Assembly (NCBI RefSeq): GCF_022113815.1
Contig: NZ_SGOM01000005.1
Location: 62,001-126,000 of the forward strand
Direction: 5' to 3'
DNA length: 64,000 nucleotides
DNA from: Vibrio cincinnatiensis
GTDB lineage: Bacteria > Pseudomonadota > Gammaproteobacteria > Enterobacterales > Vibrionaceae
Shown: in pieces, positions 40,640 through 50,759 of the stretch
Layout: each line of letters starts with the position of its first letter
Position numbering within the stretch: the first letter of the stretch is position 1
The notes under the pieces: generated by a model
Seen by the model: the letters and a program-made list of their open reading frames with translations, nothing else
The model's database searches: none
What the model was told of the DNA's origin: nothing
Made by a program: the position numbers and the translations under genes

Positions 40640-41509
40640 ATGTCAGCGAAATACCCTATTATTGCCGTTACTGGCTCCTCAGGAGCTGGGACCACCACGA
40701 CATCAGAAGCATTTCGAAAAATGTTCAATATGATGGACATTAAACCCGCTTGGGTTGAAGGTGATAGTTTTCACCGCTTTACTCGCCCAGAAATGGATAT
40801 CGAAATTCGTAAAGCCCGTGAACAAGGCCGACACATCAGTTATTTTGGCCCACAAGCGAATGACTTTCCGGCTCTACAAGAATTTTTTCGAGAGTATGGT
40901 AAATCAGGCACGGGTCAGATTCGTCGCTATCTGCATACATTTGATGAAGCCGTCCCTTATAATCAAATGCCAGGCACATTTACCCCGTGGCAACAACTGC
41001 CTGAAGAGACAGATGTGCTGTTTTATGAAGGGCTGCATGGTGGAGTCGTGGATGGAGAAATCAATGTTGCACAGCATGTTGATTTTTTGATAGGCATGGT
41101 ACCGATCGTCAACCTAGAATGGATCCAAAAATACGTTCGAGATACCCGAGACAGAGGCCATTCACGGGAAGCTGTGATGGATTCTATCGTCCGTTCCATG
41201 GACGACTATCTCAATTACATCACCCCACAATTTTCGCGTACACATATTAACTTTCAGCGCGTTCCGACCGTCGATACTTCTAACCCACTCAACGCCAAAG
41301 GTATTCCTAGCTTAGATGAAAGCTTTGTTGTGATTCGGCTTCGGGGAATCAAAAATGTCGACTACCCTTATCTCTTAGCCATGATTGATGGCTCATTTAT
41401 GTCCCGCCACAACACCATTGTCATACCTGGTGGAAAAATGAGTTTTGCCATGGAGTTAATTGTTCGGCCACTATTACAACAGTTGATCGAATCTGGGAAA
41501 ATCGGTTAA
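40640..41509 (+). CDS. prkB: Phosphoribulokinase PrkB
   Basis: This 289-residue P-loop kinase of the phosphoribulokinase family has GSSGAGTTTTS at about residues 12-22. It lies next to crp, as in E. coli. No Calvin-cycle genes are in the window and none is expected in vibrios, so the physiological substrate in such heterotrophs is unclear. The GTTGAGGATTT-type sequence upstream contains the likely ribosome site. Confidence 0.92.
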   Translation: MSAKYPIIAVTGSSGAGTTTTSEAFRKMFNMMDIKPAWVEGDSFHRFTRPEMDIEIRKAREQGRHISYFGPQANDFPALQEFFREYGKSGTGQIRRYLHTFDEAVPYNQMPGTFTPWQQLPEETDVLFYEGLHGGVVDGEINVAQHVDFLIGMVPIVNLEWIQKYVRDTRDRGHSREAVMDSIVRSMDDYLNYITPQFSRTHINFQRVPTVDTSNPLNAKGIPSLDESFVVIRLRGIKNVDYPYLLAMIDGSFMSRHNTIVIPGGKMSFAMELIVRPLLQQLIESGKIG

Positions 41510-41542
41510 TAATTCCGTACTAATGACGATTACTTTTCATAC

Positions 41543-41558
41543 CGTGATCATGTGCACA
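41543..41558. promoter_or_regulatory. Candidate CRP-binding site upstream of crp
   Basis: CGTGA-TCATGT-GCACA matches the CRP half-sites TGTGA and TCACA at four of five positions each, with the correct six-base spacing. It lies about 190 bases before crp, in the 239-base gap after prkB. CRP autoregulation is known in E. coli; here it is an inference from the motif. Confidence 0.5.
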
Positions 41559-41748
41559 CTTTTGCTTAGATTATCCATGGTTTGACACGATTAAAATCAA
41601 GAAATCGCATTAGAAAAAGGATACTATTCCATACCGAACACAAGATAGCTTGCAGCAATTAGGAAGTCCTCTTATTCTAGTTAGTCCATTAAGGCTTCGC
41701 TACAATACGGACAGCAGCGAGCGTACCCTGCAGAGGAAGTGAGATATT

Positions 41749-42381
41749 ATGGTTCTAGGTAAACCTCAAACCGATCCAACACTAGAGTGGTTTCTTTCAC
41801 ATTGTCATATTCATAAGTACCCTTCAAAAAGCACGCTGATTCATGCGGGTGAGAAGGCAGAAACCTTGTACTACATAGTCAAAGGTTCAGTGGCTGTACT
41901 GATCAAAGATGAAGAAGGTAAAGAGATGATTCTTTCCTACCTTAACCAAGGTGACTTCATCGGAGAACTGGGCTTATTTGAAGAAGATCAAGAGCGTACT
42001 GCTTGGGTTCGAGCTAAATCGCCTTGTGAAGTGGCGGAAATCTCATTTAAAAAATTCCGCCAGCTTATTCAAGTTAACCCAGATATTCTCATGCGTTTGT
42101 CTGGTCAAATGGCACGTCGCCTGCAAGTAACCAGCCAAAAAGTTGGAGACCTTGCGTTCCTAGACGTGACTGGTCGTATTGCGCAGACGCTTCTCAACTT
42201 AGCAAAACAACCTGATGCAATGACTCATCCCGATGGGATGCAAATCAAAATCACTCGTCAGGAAATTGGTCAAATCGTGGGTTGTTCACGTGAAACCGTG
42301 GGTCGCATTTTGAAAATGCTTGAAGAGCAAAACTTAATTTCAGCACACGGTAAAACGATTGTAGTTTACGGTACTCGTTAA
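41749..42381 (+). CDS. crp: cAMP receptor protein (CRP)
   Basis: CRP is the global cAMP-dependent activator and repressor of catabolic genes. The 210-residue protein is the same length as E. coli CRP. The cAMP pocket [18 protein letters not shown] (about 72-89) carries Thr in place of the E. coli Ser84 (Met counted). The C-terminal helix-turn-helix has [21 protein letters not shown] with the DNA-contacting RETVGR. A terminator follows. Confidence 0.98.
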   Translation: MVLGKPQTDPTLEWFLSHCHIHKYPSKSTLIHAGEKAETLYYIVKGSVAVLIKDEEGKEMILSYLNQGDFIGELGLFEEDQERTAWVRAKSPCEVAEISFKKFRQLIQVNPDILMRLSGQMARRLQVTSQKVGDLAFLDVTGRIAQTLLNLAKQPDAMTHPDGMQIKITRQEIGQIVGCSRETVGRILKMLEEQNLISAHGKTIVVYGTR

Positions 42382-42405
42382 TCGTTACTCACCGACAAAC
42401 CTCAC

Positions 42406-42440
42406 AAAAGCTACTTTAGCCATTCTAAAGTAGCTTTTTT
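42406..42440. terminator. Bidirectional terminator between crp and DUF1338 gene
   Basis: A perfect 14-pair stem (AAAAGCTACTTTAG / CTAAAGTAGCTTTT) has a five-base loop, ending in six T residues on the plus strand. It lies between convergent genes. Confidence 0.92.
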
Positions 42441-42448
42441 ATTTGGGC

Positions 42449-43243
42449 TTATTTTCTATTCGTACTTTCAAAAATTTTATCGGCTGAAGCGGCAACAAAA
42501 CCTTGATATAACAGCCCATTTTCCATTGGGTAACGTTTGGCAAACTCATAAAATCCCCCAGGAACCCTCTCACACCGATCACTAAATTCAACGGGGACAA
42601 GATCGGCCATGGTGGATGACTGCTCAAGCAGCACCGCTGGGGAACCTTTCACTTCACCACCACTGTCATTGATAGAAAACCCCACGTGGCGTAAGTAATC
42701 ATTGATTGCTTTCACATCATCAAACGCACTGAGCGAATTGATACTCACGGTAAAATGGTTTGCCCCATAGCCATGCGCAGCCACCCAAGCCGCATATTCA
42801 CTCTCTTGAGCTAAAGTTAAATAATCGGCATAACTGATATCCCAAAGACGGCCAGAATATAAGAAGTCATGGTGAATTCGTGGGCTTAGCGCCACTTGTT
42901 TGACCAACTTAGTCACAATGCGTTGTAAAACCGTGGAGCACTCTGACACCTTAAGCTCGCTAATGAACACCTTAGGTTGTAGAGGATCGGGATGTTCAAA
43001 ATGCTGAGCCCGCAGTTTTTTACTGGGAAACGAATAATTACCAGCCGCTTGATAGCCCAGCGATAAAAAGGGTTCAGCCAACTTTGCTAACGGAAGCGGA
43101 GCGAGATTAAACGTTCGCAGAGCAATATGGTCATTAATGAGAGGAGGTCCCTCTTGCAGCAGTTGATGCACTTTCTCTGCTGAAGGGCAAAGCCGCGAAG
43201 TGTAATCGCTCCATAATGATTGAAATAATTGTTCAGCGGTCAT
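42449..43243 (-). CDS. DUF1338 domain protein, HglS/YdcJ-like
   Basis: This 264-residue protein matches the short form of the DUF1338 family, related to the iron-dependent 2-oxoadipate dioxygenase/decarboxylase HglS. INDHIALRTFNL near residue 35 and GANHFTVSINSL near residue 155 contain histidines in the positions expected for the metal site. It lies 34 bases after astD and is probably in the same operon, which suggests that it acts on an amino-acid-derived 2-oxo acid; the substrate is not known. Confidence 0.8.
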   Translation of the reverse strand: MTAEQLFQSLWSDYTSRLCPSAEKVHQLLQEGPPLINDHIALRTFNLAPLPLAKLAEPFLSLGYQAAGNYSFPSKKLRAQHFEHPDPLQPKVFISELKVSECSTVLQRIVTKLVKQVALSPRIHHDFLYSGRLWDISYADYLTLAQESEYAAWVAAHGYGANHFTVSINSLSAFDDVKAINDYLRHVGFSINDSGGEVKGSPAVLLEQSSTMADLVPVEFSDRCERVPGGFYEFAKRYPMENGLLYQGFVAASADKIFESTNRK

Positions 43244-43277
43244 AATACCTCCTTATATCATCCCATCATTCACTCGT

Positions 43278-44741
43278 TTAACACGCCAGATCAATTCCGG
43301 GCAATAAAGTCGTAGGTAATTGTGTGCTGGCTCCTTCCATTGAGGCCATAGGATAAGCGCAGTAATCCGCCGCATAATAAGCACTGGGACGCAAATTTCC
43401 AGAAGCCCCAGGCCCACCAAAAGGTGCATCGCCACTGGCTCCAGTCAGAGGGCGGTTATGGTTCACAATTCCAGCGCGAATGTGGTCAAGAAAATAGTGC
43501 CACTCTTTATCATCGGTAGAGATAAGGCCAGCAGATAAGCCAAAGCGAGTCTGGTTAGCGAATGTAACCGCCTGCTCGAACGTCTGATAACGGATTACTT
43601 GCAGTAATGGACCAAAATATTCTTCATCGGGTAAATTATCGATATCCGTCACATCAAGAATGGCGGGAGTAACAAAAGCAAAATGAGAGAGCTGAGCCGC
43701 CAATAATGGCTTAGCTCCAAGTGAACATAAATGTTCCTGCGCTTGTATGATTGCGTCTGCTGCAACAACCGAGATTTGCGGCCCCATAAAAGGAGCGGGA
43801 TCGGCAAACGGCTCATCAACGATTAATTTAGCGGTGGTATTCACCAATTTTGCTAACAGTTGGTCACCCGATTCATCAGCCGGAAGATACAAGCGACGAG
43901 CGCAAGTACAGCGCTGCCCTGCACTGATAAATGCAGACTGAATAATGGCATAAACCGTGGCATCCATGTCACCATACTGCTTCGATACCACCAGCGGGTT
44001 ATTACCGCCCATTTCTAATGCCAACATTTTCTCAGGTTGGCCAGCCAACTGGCGATGCAACTGATGCCCAGTTTTGGCACTCCCTGTAAACAGTAACCCA
44101 TCAATATTGGCAGAGCTTGCGAGCGCAATGCCCGTCTCTTTGCCTCCTTGCACAAGGTTAAGCACACCCTCGGGCAATCCCGCTTCTTGCCAAAGCTTCG
44201 CCGCCAATTCCCCACACCAAGGCGTTTGTTCTGAGGGTTTAAATACGACGCTATTCCCCGCCAGCAAAGCTGGAACAATATGCCCATTAGGTAAGTGAAC
44301 AGGAAGGTTATAAGGCCCCAATACTGCCATGACACCAAGTGGTCGATGGCGTAATACCAGCTGATTTTCCGCACTTTCACGGTGTTGCTCTCCGGTACGT
44401 TCATGATAAGCCCGAATGGATATGACAATTTTTCCCGCCATCGCAGCGGCCTCAGTGCGCGCTTCCCACAATGGTTTTCCTGTTTCTTTGGCAATGATCA
44501 CTGCAATATGCTCACTGTTGGCTTTAACGAGATCCGCAAAGGCAAGGATAATGCTCTCTCTTTCATGATAAGGGCGGTGCTTCCAAGCAATAAAAGCGGA
44601 ACGAGCTGCCGTTATCGCTTGTTCAACTTGATTCTGGCTGGCGCAATGCCCTTGCCAAATCACCTGACCATTGTATGGGCAGAGAGAGGTAAACGCTTCA
44701 CCTTCACCTGCACACCATTGTCCGTCAATCCACTGAGTCAT
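43278..44741 (-). CDS. astD: N-succinylglutamate 5-semialdehyde dehydrogenase
   Basis: AstD oxidises succinylglutamate semialdehyde with NAD, the fourth step of arginine succinyltransferase catabolism. The 487-residue aldehyde dehydrogenase has the catalytic Glu in [12 protein letters not shown] (about residue 245) and the catalytic Cys in [11 protein letters not shown] (about residue 280). It follows astA by 18 bases. Length and motifs are normal. Confidence 0.95.
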   Translation of the reverse strand: MTQWIDGQWCAGEGEAFTSLCPYNGQVIWQGHCASQNQVEQAITAARSAFIAWKHRPYHERESIILAFADLVKANSEHIAVIIAKETGKPLWEARTEAAAMAGKIVISIRAYHERTGEQHRESAENQLVLRHRPLGVMAVLGPYNLPVHLPNGHIVPALLAGNSVVFKPSEQTPWCGELAAKLWQEAGLPEGVLNLVQGGKETGIALASSANIDGLLFTGSAKTGHQLHRQLAGQPEKMLALEMGGNNPLVVSKQYGDMDATVYAIIQSAFISAGQRCTCARRLYLPADESGDQLLAKLVNTTAKLIVDEPFADPAPFMGPQISVVAADAIIQAQEHLCSLGAKPLLAAQLSHFAFVTPAILDVTDIDNLPDEEYFGPLLQVIRYQTFEQAVTFANQTRFGLSAGLISTDDKEWHYFLDHIRAGIVNHNRPLTGASGDAPFGGPGASGNLRPSAYYAADYCAYPMASMEGASTQLPTTLLPGIDLAC

Positions 44742-44759
44742 GAGCCTTCCCCTTTTTCT

Positions 44760-45779
44760 TTATTGCGCGAGAATTCGCAACCAATCTCCTTGTTCCACCT
44801 CTAGCGCTTTCGCCACTTCAGGAGTAATAACTACTTCCTCGCGCTCTCGGTTATAGGCCGCTTTAGCCGCAGTGGCCCGAAAGTTCTGAAAGGTGCTATT
44901 ACACATTAAATAGTTTTGCCCACTGGAATGGCGAGCAATCTCAACCCGCGCACGCACAGAGTGACGCACAGATTCAATATGACGTAAATCGCACTCTACC
45001 GTTGGACCCGCATCAAAAATGTCAACGTAGTTACGACAAGTAAATCCTTCTTGTTCAAGCAGGGTTAATGCTGGACGAGTATTGTCGTGTACTTGCCCAA
45101 TCACCGCTTGTGCTTCAGGACTGAGCAAATTGATATAAATCGGCAGTTTGGGCATCAAATCCGCAATAAAGCCTTTTTTGCCAATACCGGTTAAATAGTC
45201 AGCAAGGGTGAAATCAATCGAGAAAAAATGCTGTTGCAACCACTGCCAGAAAGGGGAGTTACCCTTCGCATCCGACACTCCACGCATTTCTGCAAAAATG
45301 ATGGGGGAAAAGCGTTCAGAGTGTTCCGCCATCATTAAAAAACGGCTTTTCGATAATAAACGGCCATTAGAGCCTTGACGGTATGGTTCACGCAGGAACA
45401 AAGTACAGATCTCGGTGCACCCAGTGTAGTTATTACCAAACGTTAATAGCTTAACCGTATTGTGCACCCCTAGCTTATGGGATGAATGGACAATGGTGCT
45501 AATGTGGTAGGAGTAACTCGGGCGGTCCCAACCAACGGCAGCTTCAATTCCAGTCGTCCCCACCACCTCGCCGGTCTCTGAATCCACTCCTACCATCAAA
45601 TAGCCTTCATCACTCGGATGTGACACTTCAGCTTTCGAGAAGCTGTATTCTGAGTGTTCGATACGTTTTGTCAGTAATTCTTGATTAACGGGCAATGAGG
45701 TAAAACCATAACCGGACTCTACCGCACAGGTATGTAGAGCATCGTAGTCTGAGATAGCAATTGGGCGAATAATTAGCAT
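44760..45779 (-). CDS. astA: Arginine N-succinyltransferase
   Basis: AstA transfers succinyl from succinyl-CoA to arginine, the first step of the AST pathway. The ATG at 45779 (MLIIRPIAISDYDAL) gives 339 residues and has a strong GGAGGGG six bases upstream; an in-frame ATG at 45800 lies before that ribosome site and is rejected. GCTEICTLFLREPYRQGSNGRLLS-type and FWQWLQQHFFSIDF blocks match the family. It lies between argD and astD. Confidence 0.95.
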   Translation of the reverse strand: MLIIRPIAISDYDALHTCAVESGYGFTSLPVNQELLTKRIEHSEYSFSKAEVSHPSDEGYLMVGVDSETGEVVGTTGIEAAVGWDRPSYSYHISTIVHSSHKLGVHNTVKLLTFGNNYTGCTEICTLFLREPYRQGSNGRLLSKSRFLMMAEHSERFSPIIFAEMRGVSDAKGNSPFWQWLQQHFFSIDFTLADYLTGIGKKGFIADLMPKLPIYINLLSPEAQAVIGQVHDNTRPALTLLEQEGFTCRNYVDIFDAGPTVECDLRHIESVRHSVRARVEIARHSSGQNYLMCNSTFQNFRATAAKAAYNREREEVVITPEVAKALEVEQGDWLRILAQ

Positions 45780-45877
45780 CAATATCCCCTCCCGATGCAT
45801 AAAGAATCTAGGTAGAGATGAAACCTAGAGGCACACCCACCAACTCCATGGTGGTGGGCGCTGACGAATCAAACTAT

Positions 45878-47089
45878 TTAAACCAGTGAAGCAATCGCTT
45901 GATCCAATTTTTCCAAACCGAGTTCTATCTCTTGCTGGCTAATAATCAAAGATGGGGTAATGCGTATCACACTGGCTCCCGCCACTAAAATCATCAAACC
46001 TTGCTGACCTGCTGCGACAAGAATCTCTCTTGCTCGACCTTGCCATTGCTCATTAAGCTCAGCACCAACCAATAGGCCTTTCCCGCGAATCTCTTTAAAA
46101 ACTTGATATTTATCGTTAATTTTCGCTAACCCTTGACGAATCCACTCTCCGCGTTCCGTCACACCAGCTAAAGTTTCAGGCTGACTCACGATATCCACTA
46201 CCGCTTCTGCCACAGCACACGCTAATGGGTTTCCGCCATAAGTGGAACCATGCGTACCAACACTTAAATGTTTTGCCAACTTATCGGTCGTCAACATTGC
46301 GCCAATGGGAAAGCCCCCCCCAAGCGATTTTGCCGTACTGAGAATATCAGGTGTCACACCAATACCTTGGTAGGCATAAAAATCTCCCGTACGTCCATTG
46401 CCCGTTTGAACTTCATCAAAAATCAGTAATGCATTATGTTTATCACATAGATCACGTACAGCTTGAGCAAACTCCGCCGAAGGTGAAACAATGCCCCCTT
46501 CTCCTTGTAATGGCTCCATCATCACCGCACAGGTACGATCGGAAATCTGTGCTTGTAACGCGCTAATATCATTATAAGGGAGATGAGTAATATTGCCTGG
46601 TTTTGGGCCAAAACCATCAGAGTATGTCGCTTGCCCTCCGACGGTGACCGTGAAGAATGTACGACCATGAAACCCTTGGTAAAAAGCGATGATTTCTGAT
46701 TTTTCCGGACCAAAATTATCCGCCGCATAACGACGAGCCAATTTCAGTGCCGCTTCATTCGCTTCTGCTCCTGAATTAGCAAAAAAGACCTTCTCAGCAA
46801 AGCTGAGAGCCGTTAACTTTTTCGCTAGGCGCAAAGCGGGTTCATTGGTCATAATATTGCTTAGATGCCACAACTTATTCGCTTGCTCAGTTAATGCTTG
46901 AACCATGACTGGATGACAGTGTCCTAAGCAACTGACCGCAATTCCCCCCGCAAAATCGATGTATTCACGACCTTGCTGATCCCAGACACGAGAACCTTGC
47001 CCTTTGACTGGAATAAAGTCCATTGGGCTATAACAAGGCACCATCACTTCATCAAATAAACTACGATCCACATTTGTTTTCACTGTCAT
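45878..47089 (-). CDS. argD: Acetylornithine/succinylornithine aminotransferase (ArgD/AstC)
   Basis: This 403-residue PLP enzyme of the class III aminotransferases can act in arginine synthesis (N-acetylornithine) or in arginine breakdown (N-succinylornithine). The [18 protein letters not shown] substrate/PLP region and the catalytic lysine in [15 protein letters not shown] are present. The ATG at 47089 is preceded by GAGGGA at seven bases; the frame extends 14 codons upstream without support. Its place before astA and astD favours the catabolic role (AstC); a dual role is usual in vibrios. Confidence 0.93.
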   Translation of the reverse strand: MTVKTNVDRSLFDEVMVPCYSPMDFIPVKGQGSRVWDQQGREYIDFAGGIAVSCLGHCHPVMVQALTEQANKLWHLSNIMTNEPALRLAKKLTALSFAEKVFFANSGAEANEAALKLARRYAADNFGPEKSEIIAFYQGFHGRTFFTVTVGGQATYSDGFGPKPGNITHLPYNDISALQAQISDRTCAVMMEPLQGEGGIVSPSAEFAQAVRDLCDKHNALLIFDEVQTGNGRTGDFYAYQGIGVTPDILSTAKSLGGGFPIGAMLTTDKLAKHLSVGTHGSTYGGNPLACAVAEAVVDIVSQPETLAGVTERGEWIRQGLAKINDKYQVFKEIRGKGLLVGAELNEQWQGRAREILVAAGQQGLMILVAGASVIRITPSLIISQQEIELGLEKLDQAIASLV

Positions 47090-47456
47090 TACACATTCCC
47101 TCTCGATACTGCATGCCAAGCAGCCCAACAATGGGGTGACAAAACCTTAGTGGAAGATTTTGTATTGCATTCTAGCTTGCCAAGCATTTTATTTACAAAA
47201 TATTAACCATTTCAATAGTGAATTATTCTTTTTGATTGTCGTTCAAATTAACAACCCCTATTCAATATGATTATTTATGCATTAAATCACAATATTTATA
47301 AAGCTCTTTTTCTCTTTCATTAAAAAATAGCGAGTAATCGTGGAATGAATAAGGGAGGGAAGATGAATCAGCAGAAAATTTGGCGCATAAATTTTCAAAA
47401 ATGACGATGACTGCCAAAAACAGAATAAATGTAAAAAAAGTGATCAGGCTCGATGA
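47090..47456. other. Intergenic region between argD and pabA
   Basis: This 367-base AT-rich stretch should contain the promoter of argD-astA-astD. I see no long gene. No canonical sigma-54 site (GG-N10-GC) is present; the closest match on the minus strand has an 11-base spacing. A 13-codon frame on the plus strand (47363-47404) follows a strong GGGAGG but may be chance. The pabA end shows only a weak hairpin before seven T residues on the minus strand. Confidence 0.5.
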
Positions 47457-48035
47457 TTAACGGCGTAAAAAATTGGCCAATAATTGATGACCTTGCTCTG
47501 TTTTTATCGATTCAGGATGAAACTGTACAGCCTCTATCGGCCATGTTTTATGTTGATAGCCCATGATTTCATCCATGGAACCATCGGAATGTTCAGTCCA
47601 AGCGGTCAATTCAAACGCCTCTGCTAACGTTCCTTGCTCCACCACTAATGAATGGTAGCGTGTAACGGTCAGTGGGTTATTTAACCCGGTAAATACACTT
47701 TTCCCCGTATGTCGTATCTGTGAGGTTTTACCATGCATAACTTGTCTGGCTCGGACTATCTTCCCCCCAAAAACTTGTGCAATCGCTTGATGACCCAAGC
47801 AAACGCCCAGTATAGGTAGCTTACCGGCAAAATGCTCAATAGCCGCGAGGGAGATCCCGGCTTCATTGGGAGTGCAAGGCCCCGGTGAAATCACTAAATG
47901 GCTGGGAGATAGGGCTTCGATTTGCTCAATATTTATCGCATCATTACGCACGACTTGAACGTCTGCACCTAACTGACAAAAATACTGGTATAAGTTATAG
48001 GTAAAAGAGTCGTAGTTATCGATGATCAGCAACAT
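47457..48035 (-). CDS. pabA: Aminodeoxychorismate/anthranilate synthase component II
   Basis: This glutamine amidotransferase supplies ammonia for 4-amino-4-deoxychorismate, on the way to folate; such subunits can also serve anthranilate synthase. The 192-residue protein begins [19 protein letters not shown] at 48035. It has the class I GATase nucleophile Cys79 in GVCLGHQA and the His/Glu pair in QFHPES. The frame extends 14 codons upstream, overlapping the trpS terminator, which argues against that start. Confidence 0.94.
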   Translation of the reverse strand: MLLIIDNYDSFTYNLYQYFCQLGADVQVVRNDAINIEQIEALSPSHLVISPGPCTPNEAGISLAAIEHFAGKLPILGVCLGHQAIAQVFGGKIVRARQVMHGKTSQIRHTGKSVFTGLNNPLTVTRYHSLVVEQGTLAEAFELTAWTEHSDGSMDEIMGYQHKTWPIEAVQFHPESIKTEQGHQLLANFLRR

Positions 48036-48065
48036 AAGATGGTTAACAGACAAATGATAAAGAAA

Positions 48066-48089
48066 TAGGCCAGTCATTTCACTGGCCTA
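48066..48089 (-). terminator. Hairpin terminator between trpS and pabA
   Basis: A nine-pair stem (TAGGCCAGT / ACTGGCCTA) with a six-base loop lies ten bases after the trpS stop, followed on the minus strand by an interrupted T-rich stretch. Confidence 0.7.
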
Positions 48090-48098
48090 AGAGATGAA

Positions 48099-49121
48099 TC
48101 AAGAACGAGGTACAAAACCAACCGCATCAAAGACTTTTGCCAAAATCATCGAAGCTTGAGCAGACGCTTTTTCGGCCCCTTGGCTCATGACGCTATTGAG
48201 ATAACTGCGGTCATCACGAATTCGGTGATATTCAGCTTGAACCGGTTCCAGCATCGCAACTAAGGCTTCCCCAACCTCTTTCTTAAATGGTCCGTACATT
48301 TCAACCCCTGCATACTGGGCTTCAATTTCAGCAAAAGATTTACCCGTAGCCGCCGAATAGAGCCCCATTAAGTTGGAGATACCTGCTTTATTTTCCACAT
48401 CATAAGCAATACGTGGTGGCGTCTCTGTGTCGGTTTGTGCTTTGTTGATCTTCTTGATGATCGATTTAGGATCTTCCAACAAAGTAATCACATTTTTACG
48501 GTTATCATCCGACTTTGACATTTTCTTAGTCGCATCTTGTAAACTCATGACGCGAGCATTCACTTGTGGGATATACGGTTCAGGAATAGTAAAAATTGGC
48601 GTTTTCGAATCAGGGCAATAAATATTATTAAATCGGGTGGCAATATCACGTGCTAATTCTAAATGCTGCTTCTGATCGCTACCCACAGGCACTTGGTGTG
48701 CACCATACAACAAAATATCGGCAGCCATGAGCACTGGATAGTCAAACAAACCAGCATTCACATCATTGGCGTAACGCGCAGATTTGTCTTTGAACTGGGT
48801 CATACGGCTCAATTCACCCATTTGCGTGTAACAGTTAAGAATCCACCCCAATTGAGCATGCTCTGGTACATGTGACTGAACAAATAGCGTGCTCTTTTGT
48901 GGATCAACACCAACCGCTAAACAAATTGCCAATGCATCTAAGGTCGCTTCACGCAATGCTTGTGGATCTTGACGAACCGTGATCGCATGGAGATCAACCA
49001 CACAGTAGTGACAATCATAATCGTCTTGCATCTGTTGCCATTGACGTAGAGCACCCAAGTAGTTACCGATACTTAGTTCACCTGACGGTTGAACACCACT
49101 CAATACGATGGGTTTGCTCAT
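48099..49121 (-). CDS. trpS: Tryptophanyl-tRNA synthetase
   Basis: TrpS charges tRNA-Trp. The ATG at 49121 ([20 protein letters not shown]) gives 340 residues, the normal length. SIGN at 17-20 stands in for the HIGH motif and KMSKS lies near residue 195. Upstream, AGGAAATCATACCC contains the ribosome site, and the gph terminator lies inside the 26-codon extension of the frame, so the later start is clear. Confidence 0.97.
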   Translation of the reverse strand: MSKPIVLSGVQPSGELSIGNYLGALRQWQQMQDDYDCHYCVVDLHAITVRQDPQALREATLDALAICLAVGVDPQKSTLFVQSHVPEHAQLGWILNCYTQMGELSRMTQFKDKSARYANDVNAGLFDYPVLMAADILLYGAHQVPVGSDQKQHLELARDIATRFNNIYCPDSKTPIFTIPEPYIPQVNARVMSLQDATKKMSKSDDNRKNVITLLEDPKSIIKKINKAQTDTETPPRIAYDVENKAGISNLMGLYSAATGKSFAEIEAQYAGVEMYGPFKKEVGEALVAMLEPVQAEYHRIRDDRSYLNSVMSQGAEKASAQASMILAKVFDAVGFVPRS

Positions 49122-49177
49122 GGGTATGATTTCCTTGTTACTGAATATGAGATAAGACAGAAAACTCTGTGAGAAAA

Positions 49178-49200
49178 TGTGCTCGCCACTGGCGAGCACA
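49178..49200 (-). terminator. Terminator after gph
   Basis: A perfect ten-pair stem (TGTGCTCGCC / GGCGAGCACA) with an ACT loop is followed by TTTTCTC on the minus strand. It separates the gph side of the long operon from trpS. Confidence 0.8.
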
Positions 49201-49252
49201 AGATAGCAGTGTACTCATTGATGAGTATTTTACTAGTGGCAAGTGATAATTT

Positions 49253-49933
49253 TTATGCGCAAATCATAACAACATCAATGAGCTGAGCGATATCATCTGC
49301 AACGATATCCGGAGCTGAGTCTGAGATTGGCTCACCGTGGTTATATCCATAGGTTAAACCAAACGACACACATCCGGCATTTTTGGCCGCCAGAATATCA
49401 TTTTTGGAATCCCCCACCATCAACATCTGATTTGGGGCAAGTTGATACTTTGCAAGTAACCACTCTAGCGCCATTGGGTTCGGTTTTTTTTCAGCAAACG
49501 TATCCCCGCCAATAACATCGCTGAAAAATTCACTAATGCCATGTTGTACTAACACATCGGGCACAAACTTGCTGGGTTTATTGGTCACTAACGCCAAGAT
49601 AAAACCCGCTTGGTAAAGCTGCTCTAATGTTTGTTTAACATGTGGATAGAGATGGCTCAGTTTATGCCCTGTTTTTGCATAATAATCATCAAACCGCTCA
49701 CGCGCCTGCTGGCGTAAATCTGGCGTTAATGACGAGTCTATGTTTAGGCCTTGGCTCAAACAGCGAGCAATCAAAACATCAGCACCATTACCTACATAAT
49801 CACGCACTTGATGCTCAGAAACACCAGGAAACCCTAGTGCTTGAACCGCTTGATCTGCTGCAATCGCTAAGTCCGGTACACTGTCTAATAAGGTGCCATC
49901 GAGATCAAAGGCAATTAACTTTATCGGTTGCAA
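49253..49933 (-). CDS. gph: Phosphoglycolate phosphatase
   Basis: Gph removes phosphate from 2-phosphoglycolate, formed during DNA repair. The 226-residue HAD protein has the nucleophile motif DLDGTLLDS (Asp10, Asp12), VTNKPSKF as motif II/III, and MVGDSKNDILAAKNAGC as motif IV. It lies 28 bases after rpe in the dam-rpe-gph order also found in E. coli. Confidence 0.95.
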   Translation of the reverse strand: MQPIKLIAFDLDGTLLDSVPDLAIAADQAVQALGFPGVSEHQVRDYVGNGADVLIARCLSQGLNIDSSLTPDLRQQARERFDDYYAKTGHKLSHLYPHVKQTLEQLYQAGFILALVTNKPSKFVPDVLVQHGISEFFSDVIGGDTFAEKKPNPMALEWLLAKYQLAPNQMLMVGDSKNDILAAKNAGCVSFGLTYGYNHGEPISDSAPDIVADDIAQLIDVVMICA

Positions 49934-49961
49934 AACATATTCCTAATCATTGAATGGGAGG

Positions 49962-50633
49962 TTAGTTCACCTTGACCAATTCCTCACGCATAGCATGAAT
50001 GACTGCTTGGTAGTCAGGTTGACCAAAAATCGCCGAACCGGCGACAAACATATCGGCGCCAGCTTGAGCGATTTCAGCAATATTATCGACCTTTACGCCA
50101 CCGTCGATTTCTAAACGGATAGAACGACCACTTTGCTCAATTCGTTCACGCACAGCACGTAATTTATCTAACGTATGAGGGATAAAAGATTGGCCACCAA
50201 ACCCTGGGTTGACCGACATCAGTAGAATGAGGTCAACTTTGTCCATGATGTAGTCAAGGTGACTCAATGGTGTAGCAGGGTTTAATACCACTCCGGCCTG
50301 ACAACCGTGTTCTTTGATCAACTGTAAGGTGCGATCCACATGATCTGAAGCTTCCACATGAAAGGTAATCATGGATGCGCCCGCTTTCGCAAAATCAGGA
50401 ATGATTCTATCGACCGGTTTGACCATCAAGTGAACATCAATAGGGGCGGTAATGCCATAATCCCGTAACGCTTTACAAATTGGAGCGCCAAAAGTAAGGT
50501 TCGGCACATAGTGATTATCCATCACATCAAAGTGGATCACGTCAGCCCCTGCTGCCAATACTTTTTCAACGTCCTCACCTAAGCGAGCAAAATCGGCAGA
50601 GAGAATGGATGGGGCGATAAGGAAATCTTTCAT
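49962..50633 (-). CDS. rpe: Ribulose-phosphate 3-epimerase
   Basis: Rpe interconverts ribulose 5-phosphate and xylulose 5-phosphate in the pentose phosphate pathway. The 223-residue TIM barrel has [40 protein letters not shown] and [11 protein letters not shown], with the metal ligands in their usual places. It is between dam and gph, with a 126-base gap to dam. Confidence 0.97.
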   Translation of the reverse strand: MKDFLIAPSILSADFARLGEDVEKVLAAGADVIHFDVMDNHYVPNLTFGAPICKALRDYGITAPIDVHLMVKPVDRIIPDFAKAGASMITFHVEASDHVDRTLQLIKEHGCQAGVVLNPATPLSHLDYIMDKVDLILLMSVNPGFGGQSFIPHTLDKLRAVRERIEQSGRSIRLEIDGGVKVDNIAEIAQAGADMFVAGSAIFGQPDYQAVIHAMREELVKVN

Positions 50634-50759
50634 AGCTAACCTCTTTGGTGATGAAATGCGCAGAACGGCGGTAACGCATTCTAACCTAAGGAAGTGTTGA
50701 GATCCTAGTATGCAGCACGATCTAGTGTTGAAAAAGTGCTCAAAGAATCCGCTGAAAAA

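Noticed and set aside
47165..47190. Possible sigma-54 promoter for argD-astA-astD
   Set aside because: The closest match on the minus strand has 11 bases between GG and GC, one too many.
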